Below are positions 42,267 through 50,282 of a stretch of 64,000 nucleotides of DNA, one piece after another (within the stretch, counting starts at the first letter, position 1; each line of letters opens with the position of its first letter). The translations under genes and the position numbers were made by a program. The stretch is taken from contig NZ_QYUK01000016.1 in the NCBI RefSeq assembly GCF_003590945.1, forward strand, positions 186,001 through 250,000, read 5' to 3'. The notes beneath the pieces were generated by a model. It did no database searches. It had not been told where the DNA came from and was given only the letters and a program-made list of their open reading frames with translations. Origin of the DNA: Oleomonas cavernae. GTDB taxonomy: Bacteria > Pseudomonadota > Alphaproteobacteria > Zavarziniales > Zavarziniaceae.

Positions 42267-43188
42267 CGGCGCAACGAACCCAATCATCAAACGCCGCCCA
42301 GAACTGCCCCCTGAATTCGTCCCGCTCCTTCAGGATCTCGTGCCGGCTGCCCTCGATCTCGACCAGGGTGGCGCGGCGCAGGCGGGTGGCGGCGTGGCGC
42401 TGGGCGGCCGGCGAGACGACCTGGTCGGCGCCGGCGACGGCGAGCATGACGGGGACATCGATCGCTTCCAGGGCGCCCGGCAGGTCGATCGCGGCCACCG
42501 AGCGGAAGGCGGCGTCCAGCCAGCCGAAGGTGGGGCTGCCCAGTGCCAATCGGGGTTCCTGGGCGATGAACCAGGCCTGGTCGCCGGCGCGGTCGGGGTC
42601 TGACGTGAGGACGTTGAAACCGGTGCCCGATTCCTTGGGCGACGGCGCCTGGGCACCGCGCAGGCCGGCGCGCGACAGGCTGCGGGCGAGGCGCCTGGCC
42701 GTGGTCGCCGAGAAGCGGCCGGTGTTGATGCCCAGCATGGCGGCGGAGACCACCGCGCCGCTGACCTTTCGGCGCAGCGCCGGCCGTTCGGCGAGCGCCC
42801 GCAACACGATATGGCCGCCCATGGAATGGGCCACGACGATCAGGTTCGGGGCCGCGATCGCCCCCACGAACAGTTCCAGGTCGTCCATGTAATCGGTAAA
42901 GTCGCGGACATGGCCTTTCATCCGGTTGGCGAGCGGCCGGCCCGACAGGCCCTGGCCGCGCCAGTCCATCATGTGGACGTTGAAGCCGCGGTCTTGCAAG
43001 TCGGCGATGGTCTCGAAATATTTCTCGATGAATTCGTTGCGGCCGGTCAGCAGGGCCACGGTGCCCCGGGCCTCGCCGGGTGCCGCCCAGGCGGCGGTGC
43101 GCAGGCGCGTGCCGTCACCGGCCTTCAGGTAATGGAACGCGCCGCCCGGCGGGGCGGTCAGCCGCCGGGCTTCGCTTGGCAAAGTCAC
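42259..43188 (-). CDS. Alpha/beta hydrolase, lysophospholipase-like
   Basis: 309 residues. The nucleophile elbow is AHSMGGHIVLRALAERPALR, with the oxyanion region TVALLTGRNEFIEKYFETIA, MDWRGQGLSGRPLANRMKGH, a late Asp in MLAVAGADQVVSP and a His in EGSRHEILKERDE. The pattern fits PldB/monoglyceride-lipase-like serine hydrolases. It is not part of an operon. A diverged duplicate of its 3' end occurs at 41334-41435. Confidence 0.85.
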   Translation of the reverse strand: MTLPSEARRLTAPPGGAFHYLKAGDGTRLRTAAWAAPGEARGTVALLTGRNEFIEKYFETIADLQDRGFNVHMMDWRGQGLSGRPLANRMKGHVRDFTDYMDDLELFVGAIAAPNLIVVAHSMGGHIVLRALAERPALRRKVSGAVVSAAMLGINTGRFSATTARRLARSLSRAGLRGAQAPSPKESGTGFNVLTSDPDRAGDQAWFIAQEPRLALGSPTFGWLDAAFRSVAAIDLPGALEAIDVPVMLAVAGADQVVSPAAQRHAATRLRRATLVEIEGSRHEILKERDEFRGQFWAAFDDWVRCAVT

Positions 43189-43202
43189 GTGACCTGTCCG
43201 TT

Positions 43203-43348
43203 TCCCTCGCCGCCGCTTGCGGGGGAGAGGGAAGGGGCCCGTCGCGCCAGCGATGGGAAGGGTGAGGTGGTGGGTCGGGCGGAGCGTGATTTATGCCGTC
43301 GACCCACCTCACCCAACCCTCTCCCCCCTGAAGGGCGGAGAGGGCTTA
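43203..43348. repeat. Intergenic inverted repeat, family B (inverted orientation)
   Basis: Reverse-orientation copy of 7791-7938: begins CTCGCCGCCGCTTGCGGGGG and ends AAGGGCGGAGAGGGC. It fills the gap between the hydrolase and prfC. Confidence 0.8.
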
Positions 43349-43369
43349 TGGATTGGGCCCGCGCCATGG

Positions 43370-45013
43370 TCACGGCGCCTGGGAGGCTGCGGTCAGGCGG
43401 GCGCCTGAATCCGTGATCTGCTCGCGGGTCGAGAGGAAGCGGACGCCGGGCCAGTCGTCCATGGCACGTTGCAGGTACCAGTTGTTGCGGGCGAGGTAGA
43501 CCAGGGCGCCGTCGTGATCCTCGGCCAGGTTCATCTGGTTGCCGTCGACGAATTTCTCGACCGCCGCCTTGTCGTCGGCATCGACCCAGCGGGCCAGTTC
43601 GAAGGGCGCCGGCTCGAACTCGATGTCGAGGCCGTATTCAGCCGACAGGCGGCTGCGCAGCACCTCGAACTGCAGCGGCCCGACCACGCCCACGACATAG
43701 TCGCCGCCGATGCGCCGGCGGAACACCTGGCTGGCGCCTTCCTCGGCCAGTTGGTCCAGCGCCCGGCGCAGGTGCTTCACCTTCATCGGGTCCTCGAGCT
43801 TCACCCGGCGCAGCATTTCAGGGGCGAAGGAAGGAACCCCCAAGAAGGCCAGGTCCTCGCCCTCGGACAGGGTGTCGCCGATGCGCAAGGTGCCGTGGTT
43901 GGGAATGCCGAGGATATCGCCGGCGAAAGCCAGGTCCGCGGTCTCGCGGTCGCCGGCCATGAACTGCACCGGATTGTTGATCGCCAGCATGCGGCCGGAG
44001 CGGACGTGCTTGAGCTTCATGCCGCGCTTGAACTGGCCCGAGACCAGGCGCAGGAAGGCCACCCGGTCGCGGTGGTTGGGGTCCATGTTCGCCTGGATCT
44101 TGAAGACGAAGCCGGCGACCTTGTTCTCGGTCGGCTCCACCAGGCGCGCCGCCGCCTTGGCGGGGCGTGGGGAAGGCGCCTTCTCCGCCAGGCCCTGGAG
44201 CAGTTCTCGCACCCCGAACGAGCGCAGGGCCGAGCCGAAGAAGATCGGCGTCAGGTGCCCGGCGCGATAGGACTCTTCATCGAAAGGCGGGCTCAAGGCC
44301 CGCAGCATCTCGACATCCTCGCGCAGCTTGGCCACCAGTTCGGCCGGCAGGCGAGCGTCGATCTTGGGATCGTCCAGGCCTTCGCACTTCTCGATCTCGG
44401 GCATTTTGCCGCCCGCGGTACGATCGATCAGGATCAACTCGTCATGGAACAGGTCGTAGCAGCCGTGGAAGTCGCGGCCCTGGCCGATCGGCCAGGTGGC
44501 GGGCGTGACATCCAGCGCCAGCGTCTTCTCGATCTCGTCCATCAGCTCGAAGGGATCGCGCGCCTCGCGGTCCATCTTGTTGACGAAGGTGACGATGGGC
44601 ACGTCGCGCAGGCGGCACACCTCGAACAGCTTCAAGGTCCGCGCCTCGATGCCCTTGGCGGCGTCGATCACCATGATCGCGCTGTCGACCGCGGTCAGCG
44701 TGCGATAGGTGTCTTCCGAGAAATCCTCGTGGCCGGGGGTATCGAGCAGGTTGAAGGTGCAGCCGTCGGCCTCGAAGGTCATGACCGAGGCGGTGACCGA
44801 GATGCCGCGTTCCTGCTCCACCTTCATCCAGTCGGAGCGGGCGCGCCGCTGGTCGCCACGGGCCTTCACGGCGCCGGCGGTCTGCACGGCGCCGCCGAAC
44901 AGCAGCAGCTTTTCAGTCAAGGTGGTCTTGCCGGCGTCCGGGTGCGAGATGATCGCAAAGGTGCGCCGGCTGGCAATAGCGCTCTCGAGCGGGGTCACGG
45001 CCGGTCCTGTCAA
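43370..45013 (-). CDS. prfC: Peptide chain release factor 3
   Basis: 547 residues. GTPase motifs: SHPDAGKTTLTEKLL (G1), GISVTASVM (G2), LLDTPGHEDFSEDTYRTLTA (G3) and FVNKMDREARDPFELMDEIE (G4). EF-G-like domains follow, with the RF3-typical VVGPLQFEVLRSRLSAEYGL. It recycles RF1 and RF2 from the ribosome after termination. Single-gene unit. Confidence 0.95.
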   Translation of the reverse strand: MTGPAVTPLESAIASRRTFAIISHPDAGKTTLTEKLLLFGGAVQTAGAVKARGDQRRARSDWMKVEQERGISVTASVMTFEADGCTFNLLDTPGHEDFSEDTYRTLTAVDSAIMVIDAAKGIEARTLKLFEVCRLRDVPIVTFVNKMDREARDPFELMDEIEKTLALDVTPATWPIGQGRDFHGCYDLFHDELILIDRTAGGKMPEIEKCEGLDDPKIDARLPAELVAKLREDVEMLRALSPPFDEESYRAGHLTPIFFGSALRSFGVRELLQGLAEKAPSPRPAKAAARLVEPTENKVAGFVFKIQANMDPNHRDRVAFLRLVSGQFKRGMKLKHVRSGRMLAINNPVQFMAGDRETADLAFAGDILGIPNHGTLRIGDTLSEGEDLAFLGVPSFAPEMLRRVKLEDPMKVKHLRRALDQLAEEGASQVFRRRIGGDYVVGVVGPLQFEVLRSRLSAEYGLDIEFEPAPFELARWVDADDKAAVEKFVDGNQMNLAEDHDGALVYLARNNWYLQRAMDDWPGVRFLSTREQITDSGARLTAASQAP

Positions 45014-45059
45014 AGAAGTGGCGGGACACTAGCGGCCCCGCCCCTTTGGTTCAAGCCGA

Positions 45060-46046
45060 TCAGGTCCCCACGCCCTTCATGCCCTCGGGCGTGTAGCGCT
45101 CGCCGGTCACGGCGTCGGGCACGAACAGGGTGTCGAGGACGTCGATTTCGCCGGTATTGAGGCGGATGGCGGCGGCCGCGGCATTCTCGGCCACGCGGGC
45201 GGCCTTGGTGGTGCCCGGGATCGGGATCACATGGGGCTGCTTGGCCAGGATCCAGGCCAGGGCGACCTGGGCCGGCGTCGCCTGCTTCGCCGCGGCAAAG
45301 GCCGCCAGGGCATCGGCCAGCTTCAGGTTGCGCGCCAGGGCCTCGCCCTGGAAGCGGGGCAGGAACTGGCGGAAATCGCCTTGCCCGAAGTCGTCGGCCG
45401 TGCGGAAACGGCCGGTCAGGAAGGCCCGGCCCAGGGGGCTGTAGGCGACGAAGGCGGCCCCCAGTGCCTGGCAGGCGGCCAGGACGTCGACCTCGGGCTC
45501 GCGCGTCCACAGCGAATATTCGCTCTGCATCGCCGTGATCGGATGCACCAAGGCCGCCTTGCGCAGGGTCGCGGCCGAGACTTCTGATAGCCCCAAGTAC
45601 CGCACCTTGCCGGCCTCGACCAGGCGGGCCATGGCGCCGACCGTCTCCTCGATCGGGTACGCCGGGTTCACCCGATGGGCGTAGTAGAGGTCGATCGTCT
45701 CGATGCCGAGACGGCCGAGCGAGGCATCGCAGGCCTGGGCGATATAGTCGGGCGAATTGTTGATGCGCCGCTCGTAGGTGCCGGGCTTGCGCTCGATGCC
45801 GAACTTGGTGGCGATCGTCACCTTGTCGCGGCGGCCGTTCAGGAACCGGCCGAGCAGGCGCTCGTTGTCGCCGGAACCGTACATGTCGGCGGTATCGAAG
45901 AAGTCGATGCCGGCATCGAGGGCGGCGCCCAGGGTGACCAGCGAGGCGGCGTCGTCCGCCTTGCCGTAGAATTCAGACATGCCCATGCAGCCGAGGCCGA
46001 TGGCAGACACGGTGAGGCCGGACGAGCCGAGGGGGCGACGATCCAT
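45060..46046 (-). CDS. Aldo/keto reductase
   Basis: 328 residues from the ATG at 46046. The TIM barrel includes SAIGLGCMGMSEFYGKADDA, FFDTADMYGSGDNERLLG (catalytic Asp and Tyr), the Lys in VTIATKFG, DLYYAHRVNPAYPIEETVGA (His), SEYSLWTREPE and the NADP-binding PIPGTTKAARVAENAAA. It belongs to the AKR13-like group. It diverges from the TetR gene at 46144 with a 19-base palindrome between, and is probably repressed by it. Confidence 0.9.
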   Translation of the reverse strand: MDRRPLGSSGLTVSAIGLGCMGMSEFYGKADDAASLVTLGAALDAGIDFFDTADMYGSGDNERLLGRFLNGRRDKVTIATKFGIERKPGTYERRINNSPDYIAQACDASLGRLGIETIDLYYAHRVNPAYPIEETVGAMARLVEAGKVRYLGLSEVSAATLRKAALVHPITAMQSEYSLWTREPEVDVLAACQALGAAFVAYSPLGRAFLTGRFRTADDFGQGDFRQFLPRFQGEALARNLKLADALAAFAAAKQATPAQVALAWILAKQPHVIPIPGTTKAARVAENAAAAAIRLNTGEIDVLDTLFVPDAVTGERYTPEGMKGVGT

Positions 46047-46111
46047 GATCAAACTCCGGTGTCGGTGATATGTCGGGAGATGCCCGGTGGTATCGGCACC
46101 GGACATGGTGT

Positions 46112-46130
46112 AAACTATACCGTATCGTTT
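46112..46130. promoter_or_regulatory. TetR-type operator between the aldo/keto reductase and TetR genes
   Basis: AAACTATACCGTATCGTTT is a near-perfect palindrome (two mismatched positions around ATACCGTAT) 13 bases before the TetR start and 65 bases from the reductase start. It overlaps the expected divergent promoters. Confidence 0.6.
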
Positions 46131-46143
46131 ACTTTGTCAAGAG

Positions 46144-46746
46144 ATGGCTGAAACCACGCCCTCAAAACCCGGCCGCAAGACCGCCGCCGTCCTGACCGCC
46201 GCCAAGCGGCTGTTCCTCGAGCGCGGCTATGCCGGCACCTCGATGGATGCGGTGGCCGCTGCGGCGCCCGTCTCCAAGCGCACGCTGTACCAGTATTTCC
46301 CGGGCAAGGAAGAGTTGTTCGGCGCGGTGATCGACAGCGTGTGGTCGGGCCTGGGCAGCACCGCCATACCTGCCGGCGAAGACCCGCGCGCGGTCTTGCG
46401 CGGCTTCGTGGAACGGCTGATCGCCCATTGGGAACATCCCGATGTCATCCCCCTGCTGCGCCTGATCATGGCCGAAGCACCGCGGGCGCCCGAACTCTCG
46501 GCCGCCTATTATGCGCGTGGCAAGGCGCCGGCCGTGGCCACCCTGGCCGCCTATCTGCGCCCGCTGGCCGCGCGCGGGAGCCTGGCCACGGCCGACCCGG
46601 AACTGGCCGCGGTCCAGTTCCTGGGCATGATCAAGGAAGCCCTGTTCTGGCCCCGGGTGCTGGGCGTGCCGGCCGGGCTGGACGCGGACAAAGTGATTGC
46701 GGGAGCGATCGATCGTGTTCTGATAGCGCCCGAAAACAAAAAATAA
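46144..46746 (+). CDS. TetR-family transcriptional regulator
   Basis: 200 residues. The N-terminal helix-turn-helix is AAKRLFLERGYAGTSMDAVA followed by APVSKRTLYQYFPGKEELF. The C-terminal domain (ERLIAHWEHPDVIPLLRLIM) is a TetR_C-type ligand domain. It diverges from an aldo/keto reductase and is followed 18 bases later by an epimerase on the same strand, so it probably controls both. Confidence 0.85.
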   Translation: MAETTPSKPGRKTAAVLTAAKRLFLERGYAGTSMDAVAAAAPVSKRTLYQYFPGKEELFGAVIDSVWSGLGSTAIPAGEDPRAVLRGFVERLIAHWEHPDVIPLLRLIMAEAPRAPELSAAYYARGKAPAVATLAAYLRPLAARGSLATADPELAAVQFLGMIKEALFWPRVLGVPAGLDADKVIAGAIDRVLIAPENKK

Positions 46747-46764
46747 GCCGCGGGAGGCGGACCC

Positions 46765-47736
46765 ATGCAGATTTTCGTGACCGGGGCTTCGGGTTTCGTT
46801 GGCGGCGCCGCGACAAGGCGGCTGGTCGCGGACGGGCATTCGGTCAGCGCCATGTCGCGCTCTGCCGGCAGCGACCTGAAGATCGAGGCCCTGGGCGCGC
46901 AGCCGGTGCGCTGCGACCTGGAGGATGTCACGGCGGCACACCTCGACAGTGCCGACGTGGTGATCCACGCCGCCGCCTTCGTCGAGCCCTGGGGCCCCAA
47001 GGACGCCTGGGACCGGCTCAATGTCGGGGGCACCAGGCGCATGCTGGCGGCGGCCAAGGCCGCCGGGGTGCGCCGCTTCGTCCACATCGGGACCGAGGCG
47101 GCGATCGTCCACGGCCAGCATGTCCACATGGCCGACGAAACCGTGCCCTTGTCCCTCGACAGCCCCTACCCCTATTGCCGCACCAAGGCCTTGGCCGAAC
47201 AGGCGGTGCGGCAGGCCAACGATCCCGCCGCCAGTTTCGAGACCGTGGTGCTGCGCCCACGCTTCATCTGGGGGCCGGGCGACCAGACCATCCTGCCCAT
47301 GATCAAGGCCATGGCGGCGAGCGGCCAATGGTCGTGGTTCGACCATGGCCGCGCCGTGACCTCCACCACCCATGTCGAAAACCTGGTCGAGGCCATTGTC
47401 CTGGCGCTCGACAGCGGCCGCGGCGGCGAGGCCTATTTCATCCTCGACGACGGCGAACGCTCGATGCACGAGATGATTTCCGGCATGGCCGCCAGCGTCG
47501 GCGTCGCCCTGCCCGAACGCTCCCTGCCCGGCTGGCTGGGCCACGCCATCGGCGCCGTGCTGGAGGGGACATGGCGCACCTTGCGCCTGAAGGGCGCCCC
47601 GCCCCTGACCCGCCACGCCGCCATGGTGATGTCGCGCGACTGTACCCTGATCGGCGACAAGGCCCGGCGCGAAATGGGTTACGTGCCGAGGATCTCGGTC
47701 GAGGAAGGCCTGGCCGCGCTGAGGAACCAGGGCTGA
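46765..47736 (+). CDS. NAD-dependent epimerase/dehydratase (3-beta-HSD-like)
   Basis: 323 residues. Extended SDR: MQIFVTGASGFVGGAATRRL (NAD site), VDVVIHAAAF-like stretch in ADVVIHAAAFVEPWG, catalytic SPYPYCRTKALAEQAV (Tyr-x3-Lys), and RPRFIWGPGDQTILPMIKAM. The family includes 3-beta-hydroxysteroid and dihydroflavonol reductases. The substrate is unknown. It follows the TetR gene in a likely operon. Confidence 0.85.
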   Translation: MQIFVTGASGFVGGAATRRLVADGHSVSAMSRSAGSDLKIEALGAQPVRCDLEDVTAAHLDSADVVIHAAAFVEPWGPKDAWDRLNVGGTRRMLAAAKAAGVRRFVHIGTEAAIVHGQHVHMADETVPLSLDSPYPYCRTKALAEQAVRQANDPAASFETVVLRPRFIWGPGDQTILPMIKAMAASGQWSWFDHGRAVTSTTHVENLVEAIVLALDSGRGGEAYFILDDGERSMHEMISGMAASVGVALPERSLPGWLGHAIGAVLEGTWRTLRLKGAPPLTRHAAMVMSRDCTLIGDKARREMGYVPRISVEEGLAALRNQG

Positions 47737-47751
47737 CTGCACCCCCTCAAT

Positions 47752-47860
47752 CGTCATGCCCGGCCTTGTGCCGGGCATCCACGTCGTGACGACGCAAACT
47801 GGTAAAAGGTAATCGCGAGCGGCTCGACGTGGATGGCCGGGACAAGCCCGGCCATGACGA
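47752..47860. repeat. Intergenic inverted repeat, family A-prime
   Basis: Near copy of 31245-31352, with GTCATGCCCGGCCTTGTGCC in the left arm. It lies between the epimerase and the convergent dioxygenase gene. Confidence 0.8.
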
Positions 47861-47881
47861 TTCTTTGTTATGTTCGATGTT

Positions 47882-48661
47882 TCACGCCGCCTGGGCGGTA
47901 CCCCAGGCGTCCATGGCCAGGATGCCATAGGTATAGCTGCGATGGCGGGCGGCCAGGGTCTCGCCGGGGTGGGCGGCGCCCATGACCGTCATCAGGGGCA
48001 GCAGGTGCTCCTCCGTCGGGTGGTTGCGCAGGCCGAAGGGGGCCTGGTTGCGATAGTCGAGGACCGCCGCGGTATCGCCCTGTTCCAGCCGCTGTGCCAT
48101 CCAGTCGGCAAAGGCAACGGCCCAGGGCGCGGGCGGCTGCTCCTGCACGGAAGAGCGGAATTCGTGGAGATTGTGGGTGAACGAGCCCGAACCCAGGATC
48201 AGCACGCCTTCGTCCCGCAGGGGGCGCAGCGCCTGGCCGATCTCATAGGCATGGGCCGGCCCCAGGTGGCTTTGCACCGAAAGCTGGGTCACCGGCACAT
48301 CCGCCTGCGGATAGGCCAGCTTCAGCGGCACCCAGGCACCGTGATCGAGCCCGCGGGCGGGATCGACCTGCGTGCCCGGCACCAGTTCGGCGACGCGCGC
48401 CGCCAGATCCGGCGCACCGGGGGCGGGGTACTGCATCTCGAACAGGGCGCGGGGGAAACCGCCGAAATCGTGGATGGTGCGAGGCCGCTCAACGGCCGAG
48501 ACCTTGGGGGTTTCGGTCTCCCAATGGGCGGAGACGACGAGAATGGCCGCGGGGCGCGGCAGGACGCGGCCCAGCCCCACGAGGAAGCGATGGGCCAAAC
48601 CGTCATCCAGGGCCAGCATGGGCGAACCATGGCTGACAAAGAGCGCAGGCAGGCGGGTCAT
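47882..48661 (-). CDS. LigB-type extradiol dioxygenase (4,5-DOPA dioxygenase-like)
   Basis: 259 residues. PALFVSHGSPMLALDDG contains the first metal His, and the VVSAHWETETP and GLDHGAWVPL histidines follow, with LILGSGSFTHNLHEF later. This is the YgiD/DODA class III family. It opens catechol rings; the substrate in bacteria is often unknown. It is 28 bases downstream of a DoxX gene, and a divergent LysR gene lies beyond. Confidence 0.88.
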   Translation of the reverse strand: MTRLPALFVSHGSPMLALDDGLAHRFLVGLGRVLPRPAAILVVSAHWETETPKVSAVERPRTIHDFGGFPRALFEMQYPAPGAPDLAARVAELVPGTQVDPARGLDHGAWVPLKLAYPQADVPVTQLSVQSHLGPAHAYEIGQALRPLRDEGVLILGSGSFTHNLHEFRSSVQEQPPAPWAVAFADWMAQRLEQGDTAAVLDYRNQAPFGLRNHPTEEHLLPLMTVMGAAHPGETLAARHRSYTYGILAMDAWGTAQAA

Positions 48662-48688
48662 GGCCGTTGGTCCTCGTGGGGCGACAGG

Positions 48689-49111
48689 TTACAGCCGGGC
48701 CAACTTGCCGGGCAGCCGGGCGCCCAGGGCATAGGCGCCGGGGCCGATCAGGGCGCAGGCCAGCAGCAGCACGGTCCAGGCCACCGGGAATTCCCAGCCG
48801 CCGCCGGTGCCCGAGAAGACCCAGCCGTTGCCGACATGCTGCAAGGCGGCGCCGATCAGCAGCGGGATCGAGGCCAGGGCGGCCAGGCGCGGCAGGAGCC
48901 CCAGGATCAGGCCCAGGCCAGCGGCGATTTCGGCAAAGGCGACGAGATAGGCCAGGCCGCCGGGATAACCGATCGACTCGAAATAGCCGGCGGTCCCGGC
49001 CAGGCCGAAGGTCATCACCTTCAAGACCAGGCCATGGGCCAGCGACAGCACACCAAGGGTCAGGCGCAGGATCAAGGCGCCCAGCGACGCCGCAGTGACC
49101 TGATCGTTCAT
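48689..49111 (-). CDS. DoxX family membrane protein
   Basis: 140 residues from the ATG at 49111 with four membrane helices (LGALILRLTLGVLSLAHGLV, GYPGGLAYLVAFAEIAAGLG, LGLLPRLAALASIPLLIGAA, PVAWTVLLLACALIGPGAYA). The HGLVLKVMTFG region is the DoxX signature. It forms a two-gene unit with the downstream dioxygenase, a common pairing, probably under the divergent LysR gene. Confidence 0.88.
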   Translation of the reverse strand: MNDQVTAASLGALILRLTLGVLSLAHGLVLKVMTFGLAGTAGYFESIGYPGGLAYLVAFAEIAAGLGLILGLLPRLAALASIPLLIGAALQHVGNGWVFSGTGGGWEFPVAWTVLLLACALIGPGAYALGARLPGKLARL

Positions 49112-49169
49112 CAAAGACTCTCCAGGGGGATGGATGTTGGTTCGGATGCCAATATAGGGCCGCCTCAAC

Positions 49170-49186
49170 CATTGTTGAAATCAATG
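49170..49186. promoter_or_regulatory. LysR-type box between DoxX and the LysR gene
   Basis: CATTGTTGAAATCAATG has perfect 5-base arms around 7 bases and contains the T-N11-A pattern of LysR sites. It lies 25 bases before the LysR gene and 59 bases from the doxX start. Confidence 0.5.
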
Positions 49187-49211
49187 ATCTGAAGATAGAT
49201 TATTTCTAATC

Positions 49212-50126
49212 ATGATATCGGACCGGATCGACCTGAACCTTCTGCGCCTGTTCGAGGCGGTCATGCTGGCGGGCAACGTCAGCCGGGCGGCGCAGGCCCT
49301 GGGGATGACCCAATCAGCCACCTCCAACGGCCTGGCCCGCCTGCGCGAGGCCCTGGGCGATCCCTTGTTCGTGCGCCGGCCGGGCGGGGTGGAGCCGACG
49401 GCACGGGCGCGCGACCTGGCCGGGCCGGTGGCCGATGCCCTGGCCCGCCTGCGCGGCGCCCTGGACGGCCCCGGCCCCTTCGATCCCGCCGTGGCCACGG
49501 CCGAGGTGATCATCGGCACCTCGGACCATGCCGAACTGGTGCTGGGCACAAGGCTGGTCGCCCGGCTCAACACGGCGGCGCCGGGGATTTCGGTGACCTT
49601 CCGCCATTGCGACCGCTCGGACGCCGTCGCCCTGATCGACGATGGCGCCGTCGCCCTGGCGATGGGCGTGCTGCCCGAGCCGCCGGCACGCATGACCAGG
49701 CTCTATCTGTCGCGCGAGGATTTCGTGGTGCTGATGCGGCCGCAGCATCCCGCCGCCGGCGGCACGCTCGATCTCGATGGCTATCTCGCCCATCGCCACC
49801 TGCTGGTCTCGGCGGTTGCCAGCCGCATCGGCGCGGTCGACCGGGTGCTGGCCGAACGCGGCCTGTCGCGCCGATTGGGCCCGGTCGTCTCGCATTACCT
49901 GGCGGCCGGGGTGATGGTGGCCGGCAGCGACCTGCTGGTCACCCTGCCCCGCTCGGTGGGCGAGGTGCTGGCGGGCGCTTTCGCCCTGGCCACCCGCGCC
50001 CTGCCCCTGGCCCTGCCAGCCATGCGCCTGGCCATGATCTGGCACCGGCGCGACGACGAGGCACCCCTGCACCGCTGGCTGCGCAAGGAATTGGCCGCTT
50101 TGGCACGCACGCCCTCCGGCAACTAG
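49212..50126 (+). CDS. LysR-family transcriptional regulator
   Basis: 304 residues. N-terminal winged helix: LLRLFEAVMLAGNVSRAAQA, MTQSATSNGLARLREALGDP, FVRRPGGVEPTARA. This group (NodD/SyrM-like LysR, LFEAVML type) includes regulators of aromatic and redox genes. The effector domain runs from about 90 to 295. It diverges from doxX and the dioxygenase, which are the probable targets. Confidence 0.85.
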   Translation: MISDRIDLNLLRLFEAVMLAGNVSRAAQALGMTQSATSNGLARLREALGDPLFVRRPGGVEPTARARDLAGPVADALARLRGALDGPGPFDPAVATAEVIIGTSDHAELVLGTRLVARLNTAAPGISVTFRHCDRSDAVALIDDGAVALAMGVLPEPPARMTRLYLSREDFVVLMRPQHPAAGGTLDLDGYLAHRHLLVSAVASRIGAVDRVLAERGLSRRLGPVVSHYLAAGVMVAGSDLLVTLPRSVGEVLAGAFALATRALPLALPAMRLAMIWHRRDDEAPLHRWLRKELAALARTPSGN

Positions 50127-50135
50127 GTCGCAGCC

Positions 50136-50272
50136 AAGCTCCCTCGCCCCCAACGGGGGAGAGGGCTGGGGTGAGGGGGCCGACACCTCTCCAAGCCCAA
50201 CCGGCCGTCAGCGCGGCTCCCGCGACCCCTCACCCCGGCCCTCTCCCCGCAAGCGGGGCGAGGGAGTTTAGG
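50136..50272. repeat. Intergenic inverted repeat, diverged family B
   Basis: AAGCTCCCTCGCCCCCAACG at the left and its near reverse complement around CCCCGCAAGCGGGGCGAGGG at the right, with GGGGTGAGGGG and CCCCTCACCCC inside. It separates the convergent LysR and TIR genes. Confidence 0.7.
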
Positions 50273-50282
50273 GTTCTTCCTC

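Noticed and set aside
43469-45160. Long plus-strand frame opposite prfC
   Set aside because: Shadow of prfC; low-complexity translation and no plausible start site.
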